This document shows, one piece after another, positions 18,181 through 29,621 of a stretch of 64,000 bases of DNA. Made by a program: the position numbers and the translations under genes. This stretch comes from Legionella beliardensis (lineage in GTDB: Bacteria; Pseudomonadota; Gammaproteobacteria; Legionellales; Legionellaceae): assembly GCF_900452395.1 (NCBI RefSeq), contig NZ_UGNV01000001.1, positions 2,777,501 through 2,841,500 of the forward strand, in the 5' to 3' direction. Each line of letters opens with the position of its first letter. Positions within the stretch are counted from its first letter, which is position 1. The notes beneath the pieces were generated by a model. That model searched no databases. It saw nothing but the letters and a program-made list of their open reading frames with translations, and was not told the origin of the DNA.

Positions 18181-18299
18181 AACATCACTCTTGATAAATT
18201 ACTATTTTAGCGTCTAGATGCCTTAGTTGCTAAGAACTATAGCAATATATGGCTAGGCAGTAAATGAATTATATAGGTTAGAACTAGGCTTTTAATTGA

Positions 18300-18782
18300 C
18301 TAAAAACCAGTTGACTCCAAATTATAAAGCTTAATATTTTCAGGAATTTGATCAAAAATAATTGCAATGTATTTTAATTTGCCAATTTGCAAAAATTGAC
18401 CGTTAAGAACTGAAATTTGATAGCTTAAAATATCTTTAACGAGGCTTGGGTTAGTAACCACGGCATTAAAATTTTGCTCGCCTTTAGTTGAAATAGCAAC
18501 AACAATTGCCTTAGGTGGATTAGAAGAAAAATTATTTTTTAATGTTTGATTACTCCACAGCGAGAGAAAATCAGACAGTGAAATTATACCCGCAATACGC
18601 TTAGGTTTGCCAATAAAATAAGTCACATATTGCGCTGGCTTATTTAAATTTAAAATATAATTATTTTTATGCAAAGGCGCTATATTAGCTTCAGAAGAAG
18701 TAAGAATAAAAAATGAATTGTCAGAGATAGCGAATACACAGCTGCTTAACCCAAATAGTAAAAGCAACATTACTGTTTTCAT
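18300..18782 (-). CDS. Secreted protein of unknown function
   Basis: I do not recognise this 160-residue protein. It starts with a clear signal peptide (MKTVMLLLLFGLSSCVFA), which has a cysteine at a position that makes a weak lipobox possible. The mature part is rich in Asn, Ile and Lys, mostly beta-like by pattern, with no cysteines beyond the signal. It stands alone between xthA and a membrane protein gene. A periplasmic or secreted location is the only supported statement. Confidence 0.6.
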   Translation of the reverse strand: MKTVMLLLLFGLSSCVFAISDNSFFILTSSEANIAPLHKNNYILNLNKPAQYVTYFIGKPKRIAGIISLSDFLSLWSNQTLKNNFSSNPPKAIVVAISTKGEQNFNAVVTNPSLVKDILSYQISVLNGQFLQIGKLKYIAIIFDQIPENIKLYNLESTGF

Positions 18783-18877
18783 TGTGTTCCTGTCTTTTTT
18801 CTCTATTTATTAAGGTAATCGTTAATTACAAAAATTTCCATTTACACTAATCAACTTACATTCATCACCAGCTACTT

Positions 18878-20230
18878 TTAATAAGTCGCTTTTTCTCTTT
18901 CAGCCAGCTTACTTTCTTCTTTAATTTTTTGAATTTTAATTAATTCCATATAATTATTAAGTTCTCGTTTCTTAACTACCCAAATATTTGCGATTTTTTC
19001 AAGAGCAGTGTAAATATTAATAATTCGCATCATCTGCTCTTTCATTTTTTCTAAAACATTAAGCTTGGTTGTTATATCAATTGTAGCTTGTTCTTCTTTA
19101 ACTATTTCCTTTTTGGTTTTCTCTGCCTCATCATCACGTAAAAAGAGCTTATAATTATTATAAGCATAGGATATGGCATAATAAATTGTTAAAGAAACCG
19201 CAATACTAAATTCTACTAGGCGCGCGCTAGGGTTTCTTAATGCTTGAGCAAGCGAATCTAAACCTAGCTCTCTGGCTAAATTAGGCCCGCCGGCAAGGAA
19301 TACAAACATAGAAGCAAAGCCCCCTAAAAATGTTGGAATAACGCCAGCAATAAGCGTTAATAAATTCTTTCTTACCCACGATTTTTGTTTGATAAAAAGG
19401 TCGCGCTTATTAACAGGATTTGACAACACTTGAATAAAAGAACTACTATCGTCTGGCAGTGCAAGATTCCATCCCTTTTTTTCCATCAACTCAACAACAC
19501 TAATATCGCCCTCAGAATCAGTAATCCAATGAGTAGTTAATAAACCTTGTACACTATTTAAAATTTCATTGAGCCTATCACCGTAAAACTCATAGATTTT
19601 TTCTGACTTAACTTCATCACATTTTTTCTTAATTACGAAGCATAAGTCATTAATCCAGCTGATAAAATCGCTATTTTCATTGAACTCGCAATTTTCTACG
19701 GCAAGTTTACGACCTACGCTGGGTGTATTTTTAAAAAGATAATTAATTGAATGGTTAAGGTATTTGGTTAATGATTCAATTTGTTCTTGCTTTCTATTAA
19801 AAATTAACCTTGTTACATGCAATTGAACATTAAGAATTTTCTGCTTATTAATCGCTGCTTGCGCGTTCAAAGCAGTTAATTTGAAACTAAAATAACCCAC
19901 TAAGCTGCTGGTCAAAAGGGCAATGAGTGTAATCCCTGCAAGCATGATGAATGAATCGAGATGTAAACCCATAAACGCCGAAAACCCCATCCAAGCACCA
20001 AAAGTACTTGTGATGATACAGTTAAGGACTAGGGCAACATTACCCGATTTCTCTTTGCCATTTGATTGGATATTAGTATGCTGCGTGATGTTAAGAGAGC
20101 CTAATTGTATTAGGTTTTTGAATTGCCTTTTATTTAAATTTTTCTTTAAATGAGCCTCCCCTAGGCGCAAATGACCTAGCAGTATTTCAAGCTCAACAAT
20201 ATTTAAATCTTCTAAGTTAACACCTGCCAT
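18878..20230 (-). CDS. Four-TM coiled-coil membrane protein of unknown function
   Basis: This is a 450-residue orphan. Residues about 68-125 hold two hydrophobic helices separated by a short turn. A long soluble helical region follows (about 126-285), then another pair of helices (about 295-360) with a Gly-rich stretch (LGGFASMFVFLAGG). The C-terminus (about 370-450) is a highly charged coiled coil rich in Lys and Glu. The two-fold architecture suggests an internal duplication or a bundle-forming membrane protein. I know no family name. A Dot/Icm substrate is possible because effectors often have paired hairpins and coiled coils, but there is no direct evidence. Confidence 0.6.
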   Translation of the reverse strand: MAGVNLEDLNIVELEILLGHLRLGEAHLKKNLNKRQFKNLIQLGSLNITQHTNIQSNGKEKSGNVALVLNCIITSTFGAWMGFSAFMGLHLDSFIMLAGITLIALLTSSLVGYFSFKLTALNAQAAINKQKILNVQLHVTRLIFNRKQEQIESLTKYLNHSINYLFKNTPSVGRKLAVENCEFNENSDFISWINDLCFVIKKKCDEVKSEKIYEFYGDRLNEILNSVQGLLTTHWITDSEGDISVVELMEKKGWNLALPDDSSSFIQVLSNPVNKRDLFIKQKSWVRKNLLTLIAGVIPTFLGGFASMFVFLAGGPNLARELGLDSLAQALRNPSARLVEFSIAVSLTIYYAISYAYNNYKLFLRDDEAEKTKKEIVKEEQATIDITTKLNVLEKMKEQMMRIINIYTALEKIANIWVVKKRELNNYMELIKIQKIKEESKLAEREKATY

Positions 20231-20465
20231 TTTATTACAACTAATTTAAGTTAATATGTTAAAAACATTTAAAAAAACAGTTTAACATAAAAAAAGAATA
20301 AATTCGTCCCAGATAGCTAATAATTAAGAATTTGTAGTTGCTTATAACAGCCAAACTATAATAGTTTATTTTGTTAAGCAAAATTAGAGGTTTGATAAGT
20401 CTTTGTCTCATACTCTAACATTTATGCACAAGCCAATATTTACTGATAATTTTTAATTAATGCCT

Positions 20466-21513
<1,048 letters not shown>

Positions 21514-22782
21514 ATGGCGCATCCATTAATAAATATTTCACGGAAGCAAGCTTTATCCTTTGCTAGTTTTCTGGTGCTCTATCAATTTTTAACTTATATT
21601 GCCAATGATATGATTATGCCTGGCATGATTCAGGTTGTTTCATCTTTTCATGGCCCTGAGTCGGCAATAGCCTCTTCTTTGACTGCTTATATCTTAGGTG
21701 GAGCAAGCCTACAACTGTTTCTTGGCCCGATTTCAGATCGTATTGGCCGCAGACCTGTCATGCTTGCTGGCGCAATATTGTTTTTCGTATTCACTGTTTT
21801 TATTGCCTGCTCTAATTCAATTGGCCAATTTCTATTAGCACGCTACTTTGAAGGCATGGGACTTTGTTTTATTGGAGTAATTGGCTACGCTACTTTACAA
21901 GAAATTTTTGCTGAAATGGATGCGGTACGATTAGTAGCAGCGCTAGCCAATGTGGCTTCTTTAGCGCCCTTATTAGGCCCTCTTGCTGGCGCTACTTTTA
22001 TTCTTTATTTTAATTGGCGCGGTATTTTTGCACTTATTGGCTTTTTTGCTTTACTTGCTTTATGGGGTTTATGGCGATTTATGCCAGAGCCTGTTGGCGC
22101 ACAAAAAAAAGATGGTCAGGTAATTCCCCGAGTTTCTTTAGCGCCTAAGGTTGTTTTTAAAAATTACCTACAACTATTAACCAATCCTACCTTTATGGTA
22201 GGCGCCTGGGTCGCAGGCTTAGTAGGCGTGCCTTGCGTTGCTTGGATTGCTATTTCACCCATTATTATTGTTGCTGACGCTAAATTGAGTGTTATTGCCT
22301 ATGCACTTTGGCAATTACCCATTTTTGGAGCAGGTTTATTAGGCAATTGGTACTTGCATAAGCTAACTCGCAAGAAGCCTATTAAACCAATTATTCTTTT
22401 TGGCTCAATATTATCTTCAGCTGGCCTACTACTTGCTTACCTTCTTCCTGGCCTTATTGGTTCAAACTTTGAGTGGCTTCTACCAGGCTTAACGTTATAT
22501 GGCTTTGGTTTAGGAGTAACAGCAGCCCCCTTAAATCGATATGTTCTATTCTCAACATCAGTGAGTAAAGGAACAGCTTATGCGATGATTAGTTTAATTA
22601 GTATGATTGCTCAAGCCATAGGAGTAGAGGCTGCAAATCAAGTGTATACTCACCATAATAATAATTATTTTGGCTTATACTGTGCCATACTAGGCTTAAT
22701 TTATTTGCTAGGTTTAGTAGGAATGTTTGTTCTTTCTCTACAAGCAAAAGACGAATTATCTCTATCTGCACCAGCAGTTTAG
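21514..22782 (+). CDS. mdfA: MdfA-like multidrug MFS exporter
   Basis: This 12-TM drug/proton antiporter of about 422 residues has an acidic residue in TM1 (the D of YIANDMIMP), then the motif A loop GPISDRIGRRPVML, LCFIGVIGYATLQEIF and the motif C segment APLLGPLAGA. Later segments (WIAISPIII, QLPIFGAGLLGN) follow the E. coli MdfA pattern closely. The ATG at 21514 has GGAG nine bases ahead; the longer frame to 21493 adds a non-conserved leader. It would export cationic or neutral lipophilic compounds. Confidence 0.8.
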   Translation: MAHPLINISRKQALSFASFLVLYQFLTYIANDMIMPGMIQVVSSFHGPESAIASSLTAYILGGASLQLFLGPISDRIGRRPVMLAGAILFFVFTVFIACSNSIGQFLLARYFEGMGLCFIGVIGYATLQEIFAEMDAVRLVAALANVASLAPLLGPLAGATFILYFNWRGIFALIGFFALLALWGLWRFMPEPVGAQKKDGQVIPRVSLAPKVVFKNYLQLLTNPTFMVGAWVAGLVGVPCVAWIAISPIIIVADAKLSVIAYALWQLPIFGAGLLGNWYLHKLTRKKPIKPIILFGSILSSAGLLLAYLLPGLIGSNFEWLLPGLTLYGFGLGVTAAPLNRYVLFSTSVSKGTAYAMISLISMIAQAIGVEAANQVYTHHNNNYFGLYCAILGLIYLLGLVGMFVLSLQAKDELSLSAPAV

Positions 22783-22837
22783 ATAATATACACAAAGATG
22801 GGATAGTTTACTGTATAAACAATCCCTATCTTTATAA

Positions 22838-24115
22838 ATGGAAACTCCTATGGATTGGAAGAGAGAAGTCAACGTAAGATGGGGAAAACTAGATCGCTTT
22901 GTTCGTTTTGTTATTAATCATTTTATTGAAGATGATTGTACTTATCGAGCCTCAGCGCTAGCTTTTACAAGCTTATTAGCGATAGTACCCTTAATGACCG
23001 TTGGCTTTTCAATTTTTTCCTCTTTTCCAGTATTTCATAATTTTAGTAAGCCAGTACAAGACTTCATTTTTGAGAATTTTGTACCTACGACGGGTAAGAT
23101 TGTCCAAAATTATGTGCAAGATTTTGCAACACAAGTTTCAAAACTTTCTATTTGGGGTGTCGCTTTTTTATTTGTGACAGCCATACTGGTTATGGTGACT
23201 ATTGAGCGCGCTATGAATAAAATATGGCGTGTCTCTAGTGCTAGAAGAGGCGTTGCCGCATTTTTATTGTATTGGGCAATATTATCACTTGGGCCTATTT
23301 TTTTAGGCTTAAGCTTAGCAGCAAGCTCTTATTTGGTATCCATGCCTTTTTTACAAAACCAACAAGCGCCCTCTTTCATTCTAAGTATCTTACCTTTTTT
23401 ACTTTCTTTAACAGGTTTTACTTTTTTATATGTAGTAGTTCCCAACCGCCCTATTCGATTTGAGCATGGATTCCTTGGTGGCTTATTTGCAACCATATTA
23501 TTTGAATCAGCTAAACAGGCTTTTGCCTATTACTTATCGCATTATGATACTTACCAACTGCTTTATGGTGCATTTGCTATTCTACCTATTTTCTTTGTCT
23601 GGATTTATTGGGTTTGGTTTATTACGTTATTAGGCGCTGAAGTTAGCTATGCTTTATCTGTTCATCATAAAAGACGCAGTGGGAAGCCAATAGATGGGTT
23701 TTCCCATGCCTTACTTTGGCTACAGCAATTATGGCTAAAACAGAAAGAAGGTCAAGGTCTTTGTCTAAGCGACCTAATCCAAGCAAGTAACCAACCCTTT
23801 GAGATAGATAGTGATCATATGATTAATGAATTACAACGGATAAATCTAATTCACACAGGTGCTGATGGCCATTATTTATTAAGCAGAGACTTAAATGAAA
23901 TTTCTTTATATTGGTTAAGCAAGCATTTGCCGTACAACTTACCTGATCAGTATGATTTTGAAGGTGCTTCAACTTCTTTTCCTTGGGAAACGATATTTAC
24001 AGAAAATGATAAATTATTACAACAATCGCTATCTATTAGCTTGGCTCACTTGTTTAACACTGGCGTACCTACAAATAAGAATATAGTAACTATTAAACCC
24101 CCTGAAACTTCATGA
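22838..24115 (+). CDS. YihY/BrkB family inner-membrane protein
   Basis: This is a 425-residue member of the family once called ribonuclease BN, now seen as a membrane protein of unknown function. Marks are YRASALAFTSLLAIVPLM at about 32-50, the WGVAFLFVTAIL helix, and the FVWIYWVWFITLLGAEVSY segment near 250-270. About six TM helices are followed by a 140-residue soluble C-terminal tail with a winged-helix-like pattern. A second ATG at 22850 has a GGAAA just upstream and may be the true start. It lies 55 bases after the mdfA-like gene and could be cotranscribed. Confidence 0.85.
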   Translation: METPMDWKREVNVRWGKLDRFVRFVINHFIEDDCTYRASALAFTSLLAIVPLMTVGFSIFSSFPVFHNFSKPVQDFIFENFVPTTGKIVQNYVQDFATQVSKLSIWGVAFLFVTAILVMVTIERAMNKIWRVSSARRGVAAFLLYWAILSLGPIFLGLSLAASSYLVSMPFLQNQQAPSFILSILPFLLSLTGFTFLYVVVPNRPIRFEHGFLGGLFATILFESAKQAFAYYLSHYDTYQLLYGAFAILPIFFVWIYWVWFITLLGAEVSYALSVHHKRRSGKPIDGFSHALLWLQQLWLKQKEGQGLCLSDLIQASNQPFEIDSDHMINELQRINLIHTGADGHYLLSRDLNEISLYWLSKHLPYNLPDQYDFEGASTSFPWETIFTENDKLLQQSLSISLAHLFNTGVPTNKNIVTIKPPETS

Positions 24116-24134
24116 GATTGATACGATTATGTAA

Positions 24135-24420
24135 TACCGCTGGGTGCCGCGGACAGGTATTGTTGCTTAGAAGAAAACTAAGCTAGAAGAGTTAAGTCGT
24201 TGCGAATCTTTACGAAGTAAAGGTGAAGCAATCCAGTCAGGTGCGTTTGTCAAAATCCGAACTGGATTGCTTCGCTTCGCTCGCAAAGACGAGAAATGGA
24301 TTAAATCAAGTGGCAACTTTAAGACAAAAGCTGAACAGGTTGTTTAGCCTTTAATTAATCTAGGCCGATTTGACCGCTTAGTGTATCCACGTAACAATGC
24401 TCCGCGGACAAGCCGCGGTA
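24135..24420. repeat. Second palindromic repeat element
   Basis: Imperfect inverted ends begin TACCGC and contain CCGCGGA followed by ATTGTT (24135-24165 and 24386-24420). An internal 13-bp perfect inverted repeat lies at 24225-24237 and 24261-24273. The right end contains TATCCACGTAACAATG, one base different from the end of the element at 11606-11961, so both belong to one family. It has no coding content and occupies most of the gap between two convergent genes. Confidence 0.65.
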
Positions 24421-24518
24421 CGTAAGATTTAATTTTGCGTAGAGCAGAGTTAAGCTGCGATAATTTGAGATGAATACGATGTACGTGGCTATCCTTGCAG
24501 AATATAGGCGCATCTTAA

Positions 24519-25844
24519 TTAAAGGATATAACGCGCTAAATCCTCATCTTCCACCAGCTTACCTAAGTGTTCATCAACATACGCTTTATCGATATGCACA
24601 GATTCACCTGACTTATCTGTTGCTTCAAAAGACACAACCTCTAAAAGACGCTCCATCACTGTATAGAGTCGACGTGCACCAATATTTTCTGTGCGTTCAT
24701 TGACTTTCCAAGCTACTTCAGCAATTCGCCTAATACCTGTCTCATCAAAGCTTAATTGCAAGCCTTCAGTCGCCATTAAAGCTACATATTGCTCTGTTAG
24801 CGAATTACTTGGTTCAGTTAAAATACGTACAAAATCATCCACATGTAATGCACTTAATTCCACACGAATTGGTAATCGACCTTGCAATTCAGCAATAAGA
24901 TCTGAAGGTTTAGCAACATGAAAAGCACCAGAGGCAATAAATAACACATGGTCAGATTTAACCGGCCCATATTTAGTTGAAATAGTTGAGCCTTCAACTA
25001 GAGGCAATAAATCACGTTGAACACCTTCGCGTGATACATCCCCGCCACTGCCATGCTCGGCACGCTTAGCCACTTTATCTATTTCATCAATAAATACGAT
25101 ACCGTTTTGTTCAACATTTTCGATGGCTCTTGCTTTGATATCTTCTTCATTAATTAGCTTAGCTGCTTCTTCTTCTCGCAATAATTTCATTGCCTTACCA
25201 ATAGGTAATTTACGTGTTTTAGTACGATTACTACCTACCTGATGGAACATTGTCTGCAATTGACTTGTCATTTCTTCCATGCCTGGAGGTGCCATAATTT
25301 CGATACCAACTGGGCTTACTGCTAAATCAATTTCAACTTCATTATTATCAAGCAAGCCTTCGCGCAATTGTTTGCGAAAAACTTGCCGGGTTGTGCTATC
25401 TCGTTCTGCTGGTGTTAACGTGCCGCGTGGCGGCGGTAACAACGCGTCTAAAACACGATTCTCTGCAGCCTCTTCTGCTAGATGCTCAACTTTCTTCATA
25501 GCAAATTGGCGTTCTTGTTTGATAGCAATATCGACAAGATCGCGCATAATTGAGTCGACATCTCGCCCTACATAACCCACTTCAGTAAATTTAGTCGCTT
25601 CGACTTTAATAAAGGGTGCTTCAGCAAGCTTTGCTAAACGTCTGGCAATTTCCGTTTTTCCAACCCCGGTTGGACCAATCATTAGAATATTTTTAGGCAT
25701 GATTTCATTACGCAAATCAGCATCTTTAATTTGCATACGGCGCCACCGATTGCGCAAAGCAATTGCCACGGCACGCTTGGCCTCGTCTTGCCCAATGATA
25801 TGTTTATTTAACTCCTCAACAATTTCACGTGGAGTCATAGTCAT
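24519..25844 (-). CDS. hslU: HslU unfoldase ATPase
   Basis: This AAA+ subunit of the HslUV (ClpYQ) protease unfolds substrates and feeds them to HslV. It opens with [20 protein letters not shown], then Walker [10 protein letters not shown], the pore motif GYVGRD, the I-domain, Walker B VFIDEID, and the sensor-2 GARRL near the C-terminus. It ends in EDLARYIL, the tail that inserts into HslV. The start is placed at 25844 because that fits homologues; an in-frame GTG at 25868 would overlap hslV by 14 bases. It is coupled to hslV. Confidence 0.95.
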   Translation of the reverse strand: MTMTPREIVEELNKHIIGQDEAKRAVAIALRNRWRRMQIKDADLRNEIMPKNILMIGPTGVGKTEIARRLAKLAEAPFIKVEATKFTEVGYVGRDVDSIMRDLVDIAIKQERQFAMKKVEHLAEEAAENRVLDALLPPPRGTLTPAERDSTTRQVFRKQLREGLLDNNEVEIDLAVSPVGIEIMAPPGMEEMTSQLQTMFHQVGSNRTKTRKLPIGKAMKLLREEEAAKLINEEDIKARAIENVEQNGIVFIDEIDKVAKRAEHGSGGDVSREGVQRDLLPLVEGSTISTKYGPVKSDHVLFIASGAFHVAKPSDLIAELQGRLPIRVELSALHVDDFVRILTEPSNSLTEQYVALMATEGLQLSFDETGIRRIAEVAWKVNERTENIGARRLYTVMERLLEVVSFEATDKSGESVHIDKAYVDEHLGKLVEDEDLARYIL

Positions 25845-25854
25845 GGTAGTTATA

Positions 25855-26406
25855 TTATTCACAGTCACTTTCCAATTCTTCTATCGTTAAATTATGGTTT
25901 GTATAAATACAAATTTCACCGGCTATATTTAAGCTTTTTTCTACTATTTCTCTGGCTGTTAGATCGGTATTTTTTAATAAAGCACGGGCAGCAGCTTGAG
26001 CAAAAGGGCCACCAGAACCAATGGCAATTAGGCCACCTTCTTCAGGCTCAATCACATCCCCATTACCCGTAATAATTAAAGAAGCTTTTCGATCTGCTAC
26101 GGCCAGTAATGCTTCTAAACGTCGTAATATCTTATCAGTACGCCAATCTTTGGCTAATTCAACAGCTGCACGCACTAAATGGCCTTGATGCATCTCAAGC
26201 TTACGCTCAAAGCGTTCAAAGAGTGTAAAGGCATCTGCCGTACCGCCTGCAAATCCTGCAATCACTTTATCTTTGTATAAACGCCTTACTTTACGGGCAT
26301 TGCCTTTCATGACGGTATTGCCCATGGTCACTTGGCCATCACCACCAATAACTACGTTATTTCCTCGCCTTACTGACAGGATGGTTGTACCGCGATACTG
26401 TTCCAA
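25855..26406 (-). CDS. hslV: HslV protease subunit
   Basis: This is the threonine peptidase of HslUV. After removal of the initiator segment, the nucleophile would be the Thr in [11 protein letters not shown] at the N-terminus. The family features [32 protein letters not shown] and [16 protein letters not shown] are all present. The length of 183 residues fits, with five residues removed at the N-terminus. It is the first gene of the operon. Confidence 0.96.
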   Translation of the reverse strand: MEQYRGTTILSVRRGNNVVIGGDGQVTMGNTVMKGNARKVRRLYKDKVIAGFAGGTADAFTLFERFERKLEMHQGHLVRAAVELAKDWRTDKILRRLEALLAVADRKASLIITGNGDVIEPEEGGLIAIGSGGPFAQAAARALLKNTDLTAREIVEKSLNIAGEICIYTNHNLTIEELESDCE

Positions 26407-26438
26407 AATTATTACCTCTAAATTAAGTTAAACTCATC

Positions 26439-26465
26439 AATTGGGGGCTTCTTGTAAAAATTCAA
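26439..26465 (-). promoter_or_regulatory. Possible sigma-32 promoter of hslVU
   Basis: On the minus strand TTGAAT (26460-26465) is followed after 12 bases by CCCCCAATT (26439-26447). This resembles the heat-shock sigma factor pattern (CTTGAAA, 11-16 bases, CCCCATNT). It lies 33 bases upstream of hslV, a known heat-shock operon in other bacteria. It is an imperfect match. Confidence 0.45.
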
Positions 26466-26543
26466 TAGTACTTGGTAAAAATTTTCACTATTTGATACTG
26501 GGCATATGAAAGGCTTCATTATATTTATAGCCTTTAAAAACGC

Positions 26544-26993
26544 TTATGGCAGGCAAAGATTACTCTCCTCGCGGCAGTTGAAACACGCCCCTTTCAATTC
26601 TATGGCTTCTTGATTAAGCGAAAAATGATAGGTTTCTACTAATTGGGCTATTAATTTAAATAAACTCTTATCACAAATTTCATTCACTTGATGGCAGCGC
26701 TTACACACAAGTAAAAATTCACTAAGGGATGGTTTGACTGGTTCTTGACAGAGTATATAAGATTGAATTGACTCAATTTTGTGCACGATACCACAGGCGA
26801 TAAAATAATCAAGCACCCGATAAACTGTTGAGGGTTTTGAATTTTCTTTTATTTGTAATAAACAATCTAATATCTCATAAGCTTTTAGCGGCTTCTTGGT
26901 ACCCCAAAGTATATATAATACGCTTTTACGTAAAGAGGTAAGCTTAGAATTTAAAGTTTTACAATAATTAATAAACGAAGGTGGATAAGTCAT
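26544..26993 (-). CDS. Fur-family metalloregulator, Zur-like
   Basis: This 149-residue winged-helix repressor has its DNA-binding helix in the KPSTVYRVLDYF segment, the hallmark of the Fur family. Two CxxC pairs (CKRC near residue 97 and CFNC near 138) form the structural zinc site. The weak conservation of the Fur iron-site histidines and the overall look favour Zur (zinc) over Fur (iron), but I cannot exclude another specificity. It sits alone, 53 bases from deoB on the same strand, with no zinc transporter genes nearby. Confidence 0.8.
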   Translation of the reverse strand: MTYPPSFINYCKTLNSKLTSLRKSVLYILWGTKKPLKAYEILDCLLQIKENSKPSTVYRVLDYFIACGIVHKIESIQSYILCQEPVKPSLSEFLLVCKRCHQVNEICDKSLFKLIAQLVETYHFSLNQEAIELKGACFNCREESNLCLP

Positions 26994-27046
26994 CTTTTAT
27001 TCCCCTCGCCTACCATTGCATTCTTCCAAATTTAATCCTTGACTGC

Positions 27047-28270
27047 TTAAATAAAAGATACGCCATGCATGAGCGGGTCGATTTCTAAATACTGCGCCAA
27101 ACTTTGTCCAATATCGGCGAAAGTCTCACGTCGCCCAATAAATTTACTCGCGATTTTTGGGCCAAAGGCTAAAACCGGAATGTGTTCACGCGTATGATCA
27201 GAGCCAGGAAAGGTAGGATCGCAACCATGATCTGCTGCAATAAGAACCAAATCATCAGGCCGTAACTGGGCTAATAAATCAGGAATTCTCGCATCAAACT
27301 CTTCTAAAGCATGGGCATAGCCTGGAATGTTACGGCGATGGCCAAACGAAGAATCAAAGTCTACGAAATTAGTAAAAATAAGACTGCCATCTGGGGCCGA
27401 GCGCAATGCATCTAGTGTAGCGTCGAATAACGCCATATTTCCATCTGCCTTAATGGTTTTTGTTAAACCTTGATGGGCAAAAATATCAGCAATTTTGCCA
27501 ATAGCAATCACCTCTCGCCCTTGCTCCTTCAAAAAATCAAGTAACGTGGGTGCGGGTGGAAGTGTTGCGTAATCGCGGCGATTACCTGTACGTTTAAATG
27601 ATCCAGGTTGGCCTATAAAAGGACGGGCGATAACACGGCCAATTTTATATTCATCAACTAATTGACGCGCAACCTCACAAATTTGATATAACTTTTCTAA
27701 GCCAAACTGTTCTTCATGCGCTGCAATTTGAAACACGCTATCTGCGGAGGTATAAACGATAGGCTTACCGGTTTTAATATGCTCTTCACCAAGCTCTTCA
27801 ATAATCACTGTACCTGAGGCGTGTTTTTGACCAAGTACGCCAGGCAAGCCTGTTAATTTTATAAAATTAGCAATAAGCTCAGTTGGAAAACAAGGGATAG
27901 TTTCTGGAAAATAGCCCCAATCAAAGGCCACGGGAACGCCTGCAATCTCCCAGTGACCACTTGGCGTATCTTTACCAAGGCTTTGTTCTACCGCATAACC
28001 ATAATAGCCAGAAGGCTCTTTTAATTCATCCATAGGCAATAATTTAATGCCTGTGCTTGCCAAAGCTGCGTGATATAAACCTAGTTTAGTTAAATTAGGA
28101 ATAACAAGTGGCCCTTCGCGAAGCCCGCTTTGTGCGCCTTGGCCTTGCTCACAAGCTAGATGAATATGGCCAAATGTATTTGCACCAACATCACCATAAC
28201 GAGCGGCATCTAAGCTTGCACCAATGCCAAATGAATCCATTAATAAAATACAAACCCGCCTTTTAGTCAT
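27047..28270 (-). CDS. deoB: Phosphopentomutase
   Basis: This enzyme interconverts ribose/deoxyribose 1- and 5-phosphates in nucleoside salvage. The alkaline-phosphatase-like fold is shown by LMDSFGIGA (metal Asp), KDTPSGHWE (the phosphorylated Thr region), NFVDFDSSFGHRR and AADHGCDPT plus DHTREHIP metal motifs. At 407 residues it is normal length. An MFS gene lies 3 bases upstream on the same strand, so the two are probably cotranscribed, and this carrier may import a nucleoside or pentose. Confidence 0.95.
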   Translation of the reverse strand: MTKRRVCILLMDSFGIGASLDAARYGDVGANTFGHIHLACEQGQGAQSGLREGPLVIPNLTKLGLYHAALASTGIKLLPMDELKEPSGYYGYAVEQSLGKDTPSGHWEIAGVPVAFDWGYFPETIPCFPTELIANFIKLTGLPGVLGQKHASGTVIIEELGEEHIKTGKPIVYTSADSVFQIAAHEEQFGLEKLYQICEVARQLVDEYKIGRVIARPFIGQPGSFKRTGNRRDYATLPPAPTLLDFLKEQGREVIAIGKIADIFAHQGLTKTIKADGNMALFDATLDALRSAPDGSLIFTNFVDFDSSFGHRRNIPGYAHALEEFDARIPDLLAQLRPDDLVLIAADHGCDPTFPGSDHTREHIPVLAFGPKIASKFIGRRETFADIGQSLAQYLEIDPLMHGVSFI

Positions 28271-28273
28271 GAA

Positions 28274-29554
28274 TTATTCTTCCAAATTTTTCCCATAGGT
28301 TTCCCGTAAACCAAATAAACAAATCAAAGCAATGATAAGACCAATAGGTAAAATACTAGCAGCAAATTGATAATCACCTAAGGAATAGACGGGGATGTGA
28401 TTTAAAATTTGTACCTCACCATGCTTAATTAAGAGATAGCTATATAGATTTTGATAAATAATATAACCACCTTGCATTAAAATAGAAACTGAGCTTACAG
28501 CAGTAGCAGTCATAGCGCTAGGACTACCTTCAGCAACTAAGGCATAACTAATAATTTGTGCGGCGGTAAAAAACCCAAGTAATAGAAAAAGCACTTTCAT
28601 GACAGCCACACTGGCAGGGAAATATAATATTAAACAGAGTGTAAGTAAGGATAAAAGCGCCCCTATCTTCATAGGCAAAACACGTAAACCTAGCTTATCT
28701 GAGATCCAGCCAATAATTGGGCCACCCAAAATAGTGCCTAAAAATAACATAGAATTAATAACTGCTGCATCTTCTTTATTAATATCAAGCCGTTGCATTA
28801 AATACAAAGAGCCCATCATGGCGCCAAAGACAGCAATAGCCATATTCATTAAGCTGGCATAGAGTGCGGCACGAATATTTTGTGAGTTTAAATAAGCCTG
28901 CTTAGCCGTCATTAACAAGGTCTTTTTATCTTTTGCTTTAGGTAAATCTGTGACTGGTTTATCGACAATTCCAAAATACATTAAAATAAGCATGCTTAAG
29001 CCTAACCAGCCCACTTGCATTAAGGCCTCACGCCAGCCAACTTGGCCCACCAATTTAGCCAATGGATACTGCGCTAACATACCACCTGTCATAGCAATTG
29101 TTACTATAATACCAGTAATCATCGCCATACGTCGTGGTGGAAACCAGCGCGATGCAAGACGAACCGGACCAAGGAAACAAAATGCACTGCCAATACCAGT
29201 TACAAAACGGCAAAATAAGGCTAAATAAAAAGATTGTGCATGCGCTAAAACAAAGGTGCTAAATACACAAAGAAACATGGCAATTAAAATCGTCTTTTTA
29301 ACCGAATATTTATCAAGTACTACGCCGGCCACTAGAAGAAATATAACATTTGATAGGTAATAAATACTTGACAAATAAGCCATTTTATCGGCTTGCACCT
29401 GAAAATCCTGCATAATATTATCTGCGATAGAAGCAAACATATTGCCTTGGATAAACTCATAAAAGAAAAATAATGAAGCACTAAAACAAACGATCCAAGG
29501 TAACAATTTATGAGAAACATGGCTTATCTGATTAGTTTCTTGTGCGATATGCAT
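28274..29554 (-). CDS. MFS transporter, adjacent to deoB
   Basis: This 426-residue, 12-TM major facilitator protein has the loop signature GVVLDKYSVKKTI, the GRFVTGIGSAFCFLGPVRLASRWFP segment and the second-half GWISDKLGLRVLP. It ends three bases before deoB, so the genes share a transcript. That context makes nucleoside or pentose uptake a reasonable guess, not more. It is a close relative of the next upstream carrier, a second tandem duplication in this window. Its ATG follows GAGGAA. Confidence 0.82.
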   Translation of the reverse strand: MHIAQETNQISHVSHKLLPWIVCFSASLFFFYEFIQGNMFASIADNIMQDFQVQADKMAYLSSIYYLSNVIFLLVAGVVLDKYSVKKTILIAMFLCVFSTFVLAHAQSFYLALFCRFVTGIGSAFCFLGPVRLASRWFPPRRMAMITGIIVTIAMTGGMLAQYPLAKLVGQVGWREALMQVGWLGLSMLILMYFGIVDKPVTDLPKAKDKKTLLMTAKQAYLNSQNIRAALYASLMNMAIAVFGAMMGSLYLMQRLDINKEDAAVINSMLFLGTILGGPIIGWISDKLGLRVLPMKIGALLSLLTLCLILYFPASVAVMKVLFLLLGFFTAAQIISYALVAEGSPSAMTATAVSSVSILMQGGYIIYQNLYSYLLIKHGEVQILNHIPVYSLGDYQFAASILPIGLIIALICLFGLRETYGKNLEE

Positions 29555-29621
29555 TGCTTTTCCTCTATCTTTACTAGTTACTGAGTCATTGCCGCTGTGT
29601 TTAAGAATAATTAGTTACCTT

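Noticed and set aside
24470..24703. Plus-strand frame of 77 codons over the end of hslU
   Set aside because: It is antisense to the conserved C-terminus of hslU and carries no recognisable motif.
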